A stretch of DNA of 64,000 nt, taken from Palsa-872 sp036495195 (lineage in GTDB: Bacteria; Chloroflexota; Dormibacteria; Dormibacterales; Dormibacteraceae). Both the position numbers and the translations under genes were made by a program. Below are positions 33,096 through 41,371 of this stretch, one piece after another. Where the stretch lies: positions 6,579 through 70,578 of the forward strand of contig DASXNH010000201.1 in the NCBI GenBank assembly GCA_036495195.1. Reading direction: 5' to 3'. The notes under the pieces were generated by a model. The model saw nothing but the letters and a program-made list of their open reading frames with translations. It was not told where the DNA came from and searched no databases. Positions within the stretch are counted from its first letter, which is position 1, and each line of letters opens with the position of its first letter.

Positions 33096-35576
33096 TTAAA
33101 GCGGAGAGTCAGCCTCCGTGGGCGGTTGCACCCGAATCGGCGCCTTCGACGCCGCATCGGCATGCGTGTCTGGGATGGATACAGCCGGTTCGGGGCTCCC
33201 GTTGGACTTGACCTCGCCGTTGTCGTCGACGGTGGCTGTCACGAGGTCCGCATGCTCACCGGAGATGGCCTCGCCGTTGGTCGTGCCATCGGGACGCTGG
33301 CCGCGGCGGCGACGGCGAGCGCGGCGCTCGCCACGATGCGGCCGTGAAAGTCGCTGCACCTGAGACCTGATCCCAACTCGCTGGCAAGCGGTCACCACCG
33401 CGCCGACCCCGGCGACGAGGCCCTCCTGCTTGGCGTGCTCGAAGAGCGGTCCGAACAGCTCGGGGGCGCCGCCGATCACGGTCTTGGAGTCGCCGACGAT
33501 GACGAGAAGCTTCTTGGCTCGCGAGATGGCCACGTTCACGCGGTTGGGGTCATTGAGGAATCCGATGGCAGCCCGGTCGTTCGAGCGTACGAGCGAGAGG
33601 ATTACCGCATCGGATTCGCGACCCTCGAACGCATCGACTGATTCGATGTCGTCCGGTGGCACGATGCCCTTGAGCGCCGATGAAAGCCGGTTCACCTGCG
33701 ACGCGTACATCGCGATCACGGCGAGCTTCGCCTTGCGTACGCGGCGTCGGATGATCGACGTGATGTCCTTGCAGAGCGCCACCTCGAACTCGTTCGCAAC
33801 GGATCGCTGAGCATCGCGGTACTCGTCCTGCGCGCCCGTGTCGACCCAGACCAGCTCGCGATCGAACGGCCACGGCAGCGGCATGCGCTGATGGGGAGCT
33901 TCGTGAATGAGCTTGCCGTCGTAGAAGAGGTCTGAAACGACCCGGCCGATCGGCTCGCGCATCCGGTACTGCCGCGGCAGCATGATCTTTGAGCTGGCGG
34001 GCACCTTGTCCCAGATCCAGCCGTAGAAGCTGTCGTCCCTCACCATGTCGTCGAGTGGCTGTTCGACCATGAAGGTGGAGGCGGCCTCCTCCATAACGGG
34101 GGGCAGCTGCTTGAGGTCGCCGATCATCACCCAGCGCTTGGCGAGAGGCATGAGCGCGAGCGCTTCGTTGGCGCGCACCTTGTTGGCCTCGTCGAGGATC
34201 AGCCAGTCGAAAACCTTGAATCGAAGCCGCGAGTCGATGGCGAGCCGGTTGCAGGTGCCGGCGACCAGGTTGTAAGGCTCGAGATCGTCTCCTTCGACGA
34301 TCGTCGGCCGTAACCGGCGGGGCACCTTGCCAGGCTCTGCCACGCGTGCTTGACGCACGTGGGAGAACCCGAGCAGCCGTTCCTGGCCCGTGTCGACTGC
34401 GTCATTGGAGTGCGACGAAAGCAGGATCGTCGAGTTGGGGTTCCGCCCCAGGATTCGCCGGATCGATTCGACGATGGCGGTCGTCTTGCCGGTTCCGGGT
34501 GGCCCCTGGATTAGGTAGATCTGGCCGGGCCGCATGCCCATGACGCGTGCCACGGCTTCCGCCTGCTCTTCGTTGGGGTCCGGGAGGTGATGCGCCTTCT
34601 TGCCGTCCAGTGTCACCCGAGGCGGGCTGCCGAGCCATCCGGTGTCGGCGAGCTCTGCCGCGACCGCTCCCGTGCGCGGGCTGCCGATCTGCAGCTGCCG
34701 GATGACCGAGCGCTGCGCCTCGAACATCTCGACGCTCGCGGTCGGCAGCACGATTCCCTCGTCAGGCAATGGGTCGTACCGCCTGAAGCTGACCCACAAG
34801 TTGGAGCCCTGGATGCGGTCGAGGGACATGCCCCGGTACTCGGGGTAGCCCGCGGACCGCACGGTCAGCGAGTCGATGCCTCGATAGATCCGCCCCTCTG
34901 CGTCATCGACGAGATGGAGCACAGCCCGCACGTACTCGCCACCACGCATGTCCTCCCCACATTCGGGGCAGTGGATGCTGCTGGCGGTGGGCACCTCAGC
35001 CTCGCACTTCGGGCATTCCATCCATTGTTCGGTGGCCTCGTAGCGCCTGACAGCCGCCTCGGCGAGCTTTTCGCGATAGTCACGCAGGTGCTCGATGAAA
35101 CGCATGGTCGAGTCGAGGATCGGAAGCGTCTTGGCTTCCTCGCGGAGGACGATCGCGGTGAACCCTTCAAGGTCGCCGTCCCATTCCTTGACCAGGAGGA
35201 GCTCCTGGTAGCGAAGCCGGAGGCGGTTCTTCTCCATCTCGAATTCGCCGTCAAGGTCCTGCCAGTCGGTGATCTCGAGCGCAAGCCCCTGCGGAGTCCG
35301 ACCCAGCCGGCCGGTCAGGAGCGTCTGCTTGACCTGGCCGACGAACTCGAGGGGCTTGTCGGGCTTGATGACGGTGTAGGTGCCGTCGATGCTCTTCTGC
35401 TCCTCGAGGACCTGACGCAGAAGCTCGGCCCCTCCGGCGGCTTCCAGGGCGGAAACCTTGAGGGCCGCGGGCGTGCCCGGGCGGACGCGGATGCCAAGCC
35501 GTCCGGCCTGGATCTCCTCGCCCGGTATGTCGGGGTTCCAGAGTGGGAGAACGTCGCCAGGGTTGGGCGTGCTCAT
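33096..35576 (-). CDS. SF1 (Upf1/Dna2-type) helicase with internal zinc ribbon
   Basis: An 826-aa helicase. The N-terminal half (1-330) is beta-rich and contains a four-Cys zinc ribbon at Cys188, 191, 203 and 206. The motor follows: Walker A GPPGTGKTT (358-366), motif II DEAN (462-465), motif III GDLKQLPPV, motif IV-like PRQYRMREPI, motif V ESVDAFEGRESD and motif VI RVNVAISRAKK. The last 110 residues are a disordered Arg-rich then acidic tail. It could act in nucleic-acid repair or as part of a defence module, but no nuclease or partner sits beside it. Start ATG 35576. Confidence 0.88.
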   Translation of the reverse strand: MSTPNPGDVLPLWNPDIPGEEIQAGRLGIRVRPGTPAALKVSALEAAGGAELLRQVLEEQKSIDGTYTVIKPDKPLEFVGQVKQTLLTGRLGRTPQGLALEITDWQDLDGEFEMEKNRLRLRYQELLLVKEWDGDLEGFTAIVLREEAKTLPILDSTMRFIEHLRDYREKLAEAAVRRYEATEQWMECPKCEAEVPTASSIHCPECGEDMRGGEYVRAVLHLVDDAEGRIYRGIDSLTVRSAGYPEYRGMSLDRIQGSNLWVSFRRYDPLPDEGIVLPTASVEMFEAQRSVIRQLQIGSPRTGAVAAELADTGWLGSPPRVTLDGKKAHHLPDPNEEQAEAVARVMGMRPGQIYLIQGPPGTGKTTAIVESIRRILGRNPNSTILLSSHSNDAVDTGQERLLGFSHVRQARVAEPGKVPRRLRPTIVEGDDLEPYNLVAGTCNRLAIDSRLRFKVFDWLILDEANKVRANEALALMPLAKRWVMIGDLKQLPPVMEEAASTFMVEQPLDDMVRDDSFYGWIWDKVPASSKIMLPRQYRMREPIGRVVSDLFYDGKLIHEAPHQRMPLPWPFDRELVWVDTGAQDEYRDAQRSVANEFEVALCKDITSIIRRRVRKAKLAVIAMYASQVNRLSSALKGIVPPDDIESVDAFEGRESDAVILSLVRSNDRAAIGFLNDPNRVNVAISRAKKLLVIVGDSKTVIGGAPELFGPLFEHAKQEGLVAGVGAVVTACQRVGIRSQVQRLSRPHRGERRARRRRRGQRPDGTTNGEAISGEHADLVTATVDDNGEVKSNGSPEPAVSIPDTHADAASKAPIRVQPPTEADSPL

Positions 35577-35780
35577 TTACGCGGACCTAGAGGTTCGCCA
35601 CAGGTTGGTTAGGCGTGAAAATAGGAGTCACCTGAGTTCAAAAGGGGGTCCGCAGGCGGGACCAAGCACCCCAATGGGCAGGGTTTACGTTAGCACACGC
35701 TGCAGGCGTTAGATACCCACACGTGCCGGGCTTAAACAGCAGCGGCGGCACTTCTTCCGGGTGATGCAAGATTTACCACC
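35577..35780 (+). other. 204-bp divergent region with two hairpins upstream of mttB-like gene
   Basis: No gene is seen here. A nested hairpin occurs at 35644-35672: GGTCC at 35647-35651 pairs with GGACC at 35659-35663, with an outer GGG/CCC. A second occurs at 35723-35751: GTGCCG pairs with CGGCAC around a 17-base loop. CGTTAG is repeated at 35688 and 35707. I could not match it to ZTP, THF, SAM, SAH or glycine riboswitch consensus. It may simply be promoter DNA. No strong Shine-Dalgarno precedes the ATG at 35781. Confidence 0.4.
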
Positions 35781-37229
35781 ATGTGGAAGAACCGCCTCAA
35801 GCCGTACGACCTCCTGTCCGGCGAGGACGTCGAGGCGATCCACGAGCAGGCGATGACCATCCTCGAGGAGATCGGAGTCGACTTCCTGCATGATCGGCCG
35901 CGCGAGCTTTTCGGCCAGGCCGGGATGGCCGTCGACGGCATGAGGGTCCGGTTCGACCGCGACTTCATCATGGAGATGGCCGCCAAGACGCCTCCCACCT
36001 TTACGCTCCAGGCCAGAAACCCGGCCCGGACGGTGACCTTGGGCGGGGACAACGTGGTGACGGCGCCGGTGTATGGTCCGCCGTTCATCACCGACCTCGA
36101 GCGCGGCCGCCGAGGCGCCACCATCGAGGACTTCAACAACTTCGACAAGATGGCCCAGGCCATCGACCAGATCCACTGCGCGGGTGGCACGACAGTCGAG
36201 CCCGAGGACCTGCCGCTGGGCACGCGTCACCTGGACATGCTCTATTCGCACATGCGTTGGACGGATAAGCCGTACATGGGCAGCGTCATCTCGGATCAGA
36301 ACGCCCGCGACACGATCGAGATGGCCTCCATCCTGTTCGGCGGGCGTGACCGGATCGAAGAGACGCCGGCGGTGATCAGCCTGATCAACGTCAACAGCCC
36401 GCTGCGCTACGACGACCGGATGCTGGGTGCGCTTCTCGAATACACGGAAGCCGGTCAGCCGGTGATCGTCACCCCGTTCCTGATGGCCGGCGCCATGTCG
36501 CCGATGGGCCTCGCGGGGGCAGTTGCGCAGCAAAGTGCGGAGGCACTTGCCGGCATCGCCCTGGTTCAGCTGATGCGACCAGGCACCCCTTGTGTCTACG
36601 GATCCTTCCTCACCAACACAGATATGCAGTCAGGCAGCCCGGCGTTTGGTACGCCCGAGTCGGCCATGGGCATCCTCGCGAGCGCGCAGATGGCTCGCCA
36701 CTATCGCATCCCATTCCGCGGCGGCGGCGCCTTGACATCGTCGAAATCGCCCGACGCGCAAGCGGCATACGAATCGATGATGTGCATGTGGCCGACCATT
36801 CTTGGCGGCGTGCACTTCGTGCTGCATGCTGCGGGCTGGCTTGAGAGTGCGCTGCTCGCGTCCTACGAGAAATTCATCATCGACGTCGAGGCCCTTCGCA
36901 TGTTCGAGTGGATCCTCGAGCGCGGCTTCCCCGTCAACGAAGAGGCCTTTGCCATGGACGCGATGAGGGAGGTCGGCCCGGGCGGCCACTTCCTCGGCGC
37001 GGAGCACACGCTGCGCAACTACCGGACCGGTTTCTACAGGCCATGGATCTCATCGACCGAAAACTTCGACCGATGGAACCGCATGGGCGCAAAGACCACT
37101 GACGTGGTCGCATCTGCGCGCTGGAAGAAGGTGCTCGAGGAGTATCCCGACCCGGGCATCGACCCCGGTGTCGACGAGCAGCTGCGTGAGTACATCACCA
37201 GGCGCAAAGGGGAGATCGGCGACGACTGA
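35781..37229 (+). CDS. Non-pyrrolysine MttB-family (trimethylamine-type) corrinoid methyltransferase
   Basis: A 482-aa TIM-barrel methyltransferase of the MttB superfamily, which transfers a methyl group from a quaternary amine to a cognate corrinoid protein. Typical features are the N-terminal LKPYDLLSGEDVEAIHEQAMTILEEIGV, INVNSPLRYDDRMLGALLEY, PFLMAGAMSPMGLAGAVAQQ and SGSPAFGTPESAMG. True trimethylamine MttB carries pyrrolysine (UAG) in the later part; here the frame is uninterrupted and the corresponding region reads ordinary GGGALTSSKSPDAQAAYES (314-332). It therefore belongs to the non-Pyl group that includes glycine-betaine demethylases. An FchA-like gene follows, and the corrinoid partner is at 41372-42094. 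Confidence 0.88.
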   Translation: MWKNRLKPYDLLSGEDVEAIHEQAMTILEEIGVDFLHDRPRELFGQAGMAVDGMRVRFDRDFIMEMAAKTPPTFTLQARNPARTVTLGGDNVVTAPVYGPPFITDLERGRRGATIEDFNNFDKMAQAIDQIHCAGGTTVEPEDLPLGTRHLDMLYSHMRWTDKPYMGSVISDQNARDTIEMASILFGGRDRIEETPAVISLINVNSPLRYDDRMLGALLEYTEAGQPVIVTPFLMAGAMSPMGLAGAVAQQSAEALAGIALVQLMRPGTPCVYGSFLTNTDMQSGSPAFGTPESAMGILASAQMARHYRIPFRGGGALTSSKSPDAQAAYESMMCMWPTILGGVHFVLHAAGWLESALLASYEKFIIDVEALRMFEWILERGFPVNEEAFAMDAMREVGPGGHFLGAEHTLRNYRTGFYRPWISSTENFDRWNRMGAKTTDVVASARWKKVLEEYPDPGIDPGVDEQLREYITRRKGEIGDD

Positions 37230-37251
37230 TTCGCAGAGCGCGGACGGACGG

Positions 37252-37812
37252 ATGGCCGCACTCCTTGATGGCCTCGCATCGGGTCGGCCCGTGCCTGCCA
37301 GCGGCTCGGCGGCGGCGGCAGTCATCGCGATCGCATCTTCGTTGCTCGAAAAGGTGGGGAGACTTTCGACCGCAAAGTGGGCCAGCGCGGACGCGGCTCT
37401 CGAGGAGGCCCACTCACTGCGGCTGCGTGCCGAGGAGCTGGTCGAGGCGGACGCCAATGCTTACATGTCGTATGTCGACGCGCAGCGGTCGGCCAAGGCA
37501 TTGGGTGAAGAGGAACGCGAGCGCGCCATCGCCCCCGCGCGCGCTGTCACCGTCGACGTGCCGCTTGCGATCACCCGCCTCGCTGCCGAGACCGTCGAGC
37601 TTGCGGTTGCACTGGTGGAAAACGGCAATCCAAACCTGCAGGCGGACGCCATGGTTGCGGCCACTCTCGCTGCTGCGGCAGCGACGTCAGCGGCGAGGTT
37701 GATCGTGGTTAACCTGTCAGGCATTCGCGACGACCGGTCCACCGAGGCAGATCGAATCGCGCGCGCTGCGAGCGATAAGGCCTCTGCGCTCAGGCCTCTA
37801 GGGTTTCATTAA
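37252..37812 (+). CDS. FchA-like methenyl-THF cyclohydrolase/formimino-THF cyclodeaminase
   Basis: Member of the FTCD-C/FchA family, 186 aa from ATG 37252 (FchA usually about 205). The N-terminus MAALLDGLASGRPVPASGSAAAAVIAIASSL matches the F-L-x-x-L-A-S-x-x-P-x-P-x-G-G-S-A-A-A motif, here with P-A-S-G-S in place of P-G-G-G-S. The rest is the expected all-helical bundle, with ANAYMSYVDAQRSAKA and a C-terminal GNPNLQADAMVAATLAAAAATSAARLIVVNL. It would convert methenyl-THF to 10-formyl-THF, one step of the oxidative C1 branch. It sits 22 bp after the MttB-like stop and overlaps the convergent small gene by 15 bp. Confidence 0.78.
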   Translation: MAALLDGLASGRPVPASGSAAAAVIAIASSLLEKVGRLSTAKWASADAALEEAHSLRLRAEELVEADANAYMSYVDAQRSAKALGEEERERAIAPARAVTVDVPLAITRLAAETVELAVALVENGNPNLQADAMVAATLAAAAATSAARLIVVNLSGIRDDRSTEADRIARAASDKASALRPLGFH

Positions 37813-38073
37813 GGCCGACCGGGGATTCGCAGCGTCGAGCTCCTGGATGACTGCGGCCAGCACCTCTCCTGGAGTGCCGTCGCGCACCTTCACCGGCCCG
37901 CGCTGCCAACCCTCCAGGTAGGCATCCATGTCGGTCGAGCCTTCGGCCATGGAGTAGGCATCGATCGCCACCTGAAATCGATCCGGCATCATGCCCTTGA
38001 CCTCGCCGGTCTCGTCCCAGGCTTTCACCTGCGAGGGGATGTGCTTCCAGAACGTGATCTGATAATTAGCCAT
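37798..38073 (-). CDS. PF13769-like 'virulence factor' family small protein
   Basis: A 91-aa protein of the small family named 'virulence factor' or scaffold protein. It begins MANYQITFWKHIPSQVKAWDETGE and continues PDRFQVAIDAYSMAEGSTDMDAYLEGWQRGP, the conserved core (W-R/K-x-I-P-x-Q-V..., R-F-x-x-A-I-D...D-x-Y-L-x-x-W). Despite the name, the family co-occurs with RACo, DUF1638 and MttB genes in bacteria (from my general knowledge), so a role as a corrinoid-pathway accessory protein is likely. It is the last gene of the five-gene minus-strand operon. Confidence 0.72.
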   Translation of the reverse strand: MANYQITFWKHIPSQVKAWDETGEVKGMMPDRFQVAIDAYSMAEGSTDMDAYLEGWQRGPVKVRDGTPGEVLAAVIQELDAANPRSALMKP

Positions 38074-38078
38074 AACGA

Positions 38079-38666
38079 CTACGCCTCGACCAGCTCCGCC
38101 AAGCGTTCTTCCAGCTCGCCCAAACCGACATCGACAATTTCCAGAGGCAGGCCGAGATATGCGGCGATGTCCTGCGCCTTGCTGGCCAATCGCGCCAGTG
38201 GAACCTGGCGGAGGTACATGACAGCCTCGTAGTTGCCGAAGAGCATCGGCTTCAGATCGGCGTCGCGGTCGAGGCCCAGCCCTCGCACGACCGCGCGATC
38301 AAAATTGCGAACGAGCCAATCGGTGAGAAAGAACGTCCCCGGCCTCTCATTCGAAACCTGGTGAAAGAGATCCTTGCCGGCGAGCATCTCGTAGCAATGG
38401 GGGCCTCTGACCTGCAAAGCGCCGACCTCTTGCAGGATGGGATCCAGGCGCCCGTTGGTTCCGCAATCTCCGTAAACGACGACCAGGCGCTCGTACCGCG
38501 GCCGCAGGACGCGCAGCTTCTCGCTGATCTCTTCGACGATCCTCTTCGGGTACAGGTGGAGCAACGCGGACAGGCCGTAGATGTCGACCTTCCAGCCGCG
38601 GCGATCCACTATGTCCTTGACCTCAGCTCCCAACGCGCCGCAGATCACGAACGCAGTCGCGCTCAT
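38079..38666 (-). CDS. DUF1638-domain protein
   Basis: A 195-aa protein of DUF1638. Conserved Cys residues are Cys9 in ICGALGAE, Cys68 in VVYGDCGTNGRLD and Cys91 in GPHCYEM, with a His next to the last, suggesting metal or cofactor binding. The family has no proven function and is found in methyltransferase and RACo neighbourhoods. Its ATG overlaps the RACo stop by 4 bp, and the small PF13769-like gene follows after 5 bp. I infer an accessory role in corrinoid methyl transfer, possibly in assembly or thiol handling. Confidence 0.8.
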   Translation of the reverse strand: MSATAFVICGALGAEVKDIVDRRGWKVDIYGLSALLHLYPKRIVEEISEKLRVLRPRYERLVVVYGDCGTNGRLDPILQEVGALQVRGPHCYEMLAGKDLFHQVSNERPGTFFLTDWLVRNFDRAVVRGLGLDRDADLKPMLFGNYEAVMYLRQVPLARLASKAQDIAAYLGLPLEIVDVGLGELEERLAELVEA

Positions 38667-40489
38667 ACCACCGCCTCCAGGTGAGGGAAGGCGAGGACCG
38701 AGACGAAAGCGTCGTTGAAGTCGGACCGGCCGGAAAGCTCGATGTACTCGATCCTGGACGGCAGCTCGAAAGCGACCTGGCGCTCGCGGTAGGAAAGCAG
38801 CGCGATCTTCGCGCCCTCACCTGCGGAGTTGCCCACGGCGATGATCTTGTCCACGTCGACGGCCGGCACCAGCCCGATGATCTTCGCACTCTCGGGATTC
38901 AGGTACGAGCCGAACGACCCGCCGAGGAGGACCTCGTCAAGGTCTTTCGCCTCCACGCCCAGGATGTCCATCAGCACCTTGATCCCCGTGGCGATCGAGC
39001 CCTTCGCGAACTGCAGCTCGCGCACATCCCGCTGCGAGAGAAAGACTCCCTCGGCGAGAAGGAAGGCCCGCACTCCGTCGATCTCGATCAGGCGATCTGC
39101 GAGGGGATGGCCGGGAACGTCGATCGCCGCCTTCATGCGGCCCGAGTGATCCAGCAGGCCGACATGGAGGAGCTGAGCCACCGCGTCGACGAGTCCAGAT
39201 CCGCAGATGCCCAGGGCAGGAACGTCGCCGCCGATCACCTGCAGCTCGACGGTGTCGCCGATGGTCACGCCCTCGATCGCGCCTTCGGTCGCCCGCATGC
39301 CGCACCGGATCTGGCTGCCCTCGAATGCAGGGCCAGCGGGCGCGGCTGTCGCGAGCGCTCGCTGCGCACTCCCCAGGACTATCTCCCCATTGGTGCCGAC
39401 GTCCACGAAAACGCGGAGCTTGTCCTCGCGCACCACGCTGGTCGCAAGCACACCGGCGACGATGTCAGCGCCGACATACGCTCCAAGCGCCGGAAGCGTC
39501 TGGATGTAACCGTTCGGGTGGATGTCGAGGCCGATCTCCGATGCCACGACGAGCATCGGCTCCATGAATGCCGGGGTGAAGGGCATCACGGCAAGAGGAC
39601 TCGGGTCGATCCCGAACAGCAGATGGAGCATCGTCGCGTTCCCGACGACCACCGCCTCGTAGGTGCGGTCGCGCGACACCCCTGTCTGCGCATACAGGTC
39701 AGAGAGGATGCCGTTCATTGTGGCCAGGACCGCGGTCTGCAGCTCAAGCACCGAGTCAGGGCCGTTCATGCCGTGGCTGATGCGCGATATGACGTCAGCG
39801 CCGAACGGTGCCTGGCCGTTGAGCGTTGACAGCACTCCGGCGGCCATCCCGGTGCGAAGGTTCATGAGAGTCCCGACCAGCGTTGTCGTGCCGACGTCGA
39901 AGGCAACGCCAAAGCACTCAGCGGTGGTATCGCCGGGCTCAAGCGCCACGAGCTGCTCGCCCCCGAGCACCGCGGTCACCTTGAAGCCGGAATCGCGCAG
40001 GGCTCGAGGGATCGTGCGCATCACGGGCACGCCCGCCACCATGTCGTGCCCTTCAGCAGTCAGCGCTTCGCGCAACCGCAGCACATCGCTGCGCTGATCC
40101 TCGAGCGTCGGTTCCGTCAGGTCCAGGTAGACCTTGCGGACGTTCGGGTCGAGAATGACGAGGCGGCCCAGGCCCATCGTCGCCGCCTTGGGCACGCGCA
40201 GAAGCTGCGGCACCTCGCACGTCATGTCGTCGTAGATGCGCGTCTGGCACGAGAGGCGCCAGCCGCCGTCGATCTCCTCTCGTCGGAGCAGGCGATGGTC
40301 GGCGATGGTCACCTCAGCCTCGCCTTCGATCACGCGGACCTTGCATTTGCCACACGTCCCGCGCCCGCCGCACGTCGAGTCGATGGGCAGGCCGATCCAG
40401 TGCGCCGCGCTGAACAGTGTGGTTCCCGGCGGGACTCGCGTCGTGCGGTCGAAGGGCTTGTAAGTGACCTCCAGCTTGCGCTGGATCAT
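38663..40489 (-). CDS. RACo-like ASKHA-domain reductive activator of corrinoid proteins
   Basis: A 608-aa ATP-dependent reductive activator. It reduces the inactive Co(II) corrinoid back to Co(I). An N-terminal [2Fe-2S] ferredoxin domain is marked by Cys40, 46, 49 and 81 (TCGGRGTCGKCK ... LSCQ). The middle and C-terminal regions form the ASKHA ATPase/activation domain with FDVGTTTLVGTLMNLRTG, FVDVGTNGEIVLG, CGSGLVDAVAQLL and GGSFGSYLNPESAKIIGLVP. The length and layout match RACo/RamA-like proteins that repair methyltransferase corrinoids. It overlaps MeTr (4 bp) and DUF1638 (4 bp) in a tight operon. Confidence 0.9.
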   Translation of the reverse strand: MIQRKLEVTYKPFDRTTRVPPGTTLFSAAHWIGLPIDSTCGGRGTCGKCKVRVIEGEAEVTIADHRLLRREEIDGGWRLSCQTRIYDDMTCEVPQLLRVPKAATMGLGRLVILDPNVRKVYLDLTEPTLEDQRSDVLRLREALTAEGHDMVAGVPVMRTIPRALRDSGFKVTAVLGGEQLVALEPGDTTAECFGVAFDVGTTTLVGTLMNLRTGMAAGVLSTLNGQAPFGADVISRISHGMNGPDSVLELQTAVLATMNGILSDLYAQTGVSRDRTYEAVVVGNATMLHLLFGIDPSPLAVMPFTPAFMEPMLVVASEIGLDIHPNGYIQTLPALGAYVGADIVAGVLATSVVREDKLRVFVDVGTNGEIVLGSAQRALATAAPAGPAFEGSQIRCGMRATEGAIEGVTIGDTVELQVIGGDVPALGICGSGLVDAVAQLLHVGLLDHSGRMKAAIDVPGHPLADRLIEIDGVRAFLLAEGVFLSQRDVRELQFAKGSIATGIKVLMDILGVEAKDLDEVLLGGSFGSYLNPESAKIIGLVPAVDVDKIIAVGNSAGEGAKIALLSYRERQVAFELPSRIEYIELSGRSDFNDAFVSVLAFPHLEAVV

Positions 40490-41364
40490 GCTGGGGCGGC
40501 GCCCTCGCGGGCCGCCTGCGCGACGCCTGCCCGGTAGCTGGCGATCCAGCGCATTGCATATTCGTCATGGCCGAGCAGAAGGTCACCTGCCAACACGGCG
40601 CGGCGGACCTCAGGGACGAGCGGGTTGGTGATCGCGCACGTCAAGCCGGAATGCATCGCCAATGGCAGAAACGCGGCGTTTACAGTTGCGCGGTCCGGCA
40701 AACCGAACGAGACGTTTGAGGCTCCGCACGTCATGTTGTTGCCCAGCTCGTCGCGAATGAGCCGCATGGTCTCGAGCGTGATGAGACCGCACGTCGGGTC
40801 GGCGGCCACCGTCATTGCGATCGGGTCGATGATGACGTCTTGCTGCGGGATGCCGTGATCGGCGGCTCGTTCGATGATGCGTCGGGCAAGGGCCAATCGT
40901 TCCTCAGGGATCATCGAGATCCCGGTCTCGTCGTTGGCCATCCCGATGACGGCAGCGCCGTGCTTCTTGACCAGCGGAAGGATGCGCTCCATCCGCTCCT
41001 CTTCGGCAGTAACCGAGTTCACCAGCGCTTTGCCCTCATAGGCCGAAAGCCCGGCCTCCAGCGCCTCGATGATCGACGAGTCGATGCAAATCGGGACGTC
41101 GGTGACCTCGACCACGGCCTTGATTGCAGCCACCAGCAGCGCAGCTTCATCGAGCTGCGGTATGCCGGCGTTGATGTCGAGCATGTGGGCGCCGGCCGCG
41201 ACCTGCGCGATGGCGTCGGCCCTGACGCGGTCCATCCTGCCTTCCTTCATCTCGGCGGCCAGCACCTTGCGCCCCGTCGGGTTGATTCGCTCGCCGATGA
41301 TCACGAACGGCCGGTCGATCGCTACGACTACCTCGCGATGGCGCGAGGCGAGGATCGTGTCCAA
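40486..41364 (-). CDS. Methyl-THF:corrinoid methyltransferase (MeTr/MtgA-like)
   Basis: A 292-aa pterin-binding TIM barrel of the AcsE/MtgA type that moves a methyl group between the corrinoid protein and tetrahydrofolate. Motifs are GERINPTGRK (about 24-33), MLDINAGIP, PICIDSS, LVNSVTAEEER, VIIDPIAMTVAADP and NMTCGASNVSFGLPDRATVN, which together form the pterin pocket. It acts as the second half of the demethylase system, with the MttB-like enzyme as the first. It is located 7 bp after the corrinoid protein gene and overlaps RACo by 4 bp. Confidence 0.9.
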   Translation of the reverse strand: MDTILASRHREVVVAIDRPFVIIGERINPTGRKVLAAEMKEGRMDRVRADAIAQVAAGAHMLDINAGIPQLDEAALLVAAIKAVVEVTDVPICIDSSIIEALEAGLSAYEGKALVNSVTAEEERMERILPLVKKHGAAVIGMANDETGISMIPEERLALARRIIERAADHGIPQQDVIIDPIAMTVAADPTCGLITLETMRLIRDELGNNMTCGASNVSFGLPDRATVNAAFLPLAMHSGLTCAITNPLVPEVRRAVLAGDLLLGHDEYAMRWIASYRAGVAQAAREGAAPA

Positions 41365-41371
41365 GTGCGGG

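Noticed and set aside
35577..35780. ZTP or THF riboswitch upstream of the MttB-like gene
   Set aside because: The conserved ZTP 3' motif and the THF aptamer core are not present; only generic hairpins are seen.
35781..37229. Pyrrolysine-dependent MttB
   Set aside because: No in-frame TAG occurs anywhere in the gene.
38681..39829. 382-codon plus-strand open frame antisense to the RACo gene
   Set aside because: Composition is that of an antisense frame of a high-GC gene; no recognisable domain, and the RACo protein on the other strand is clearly real.
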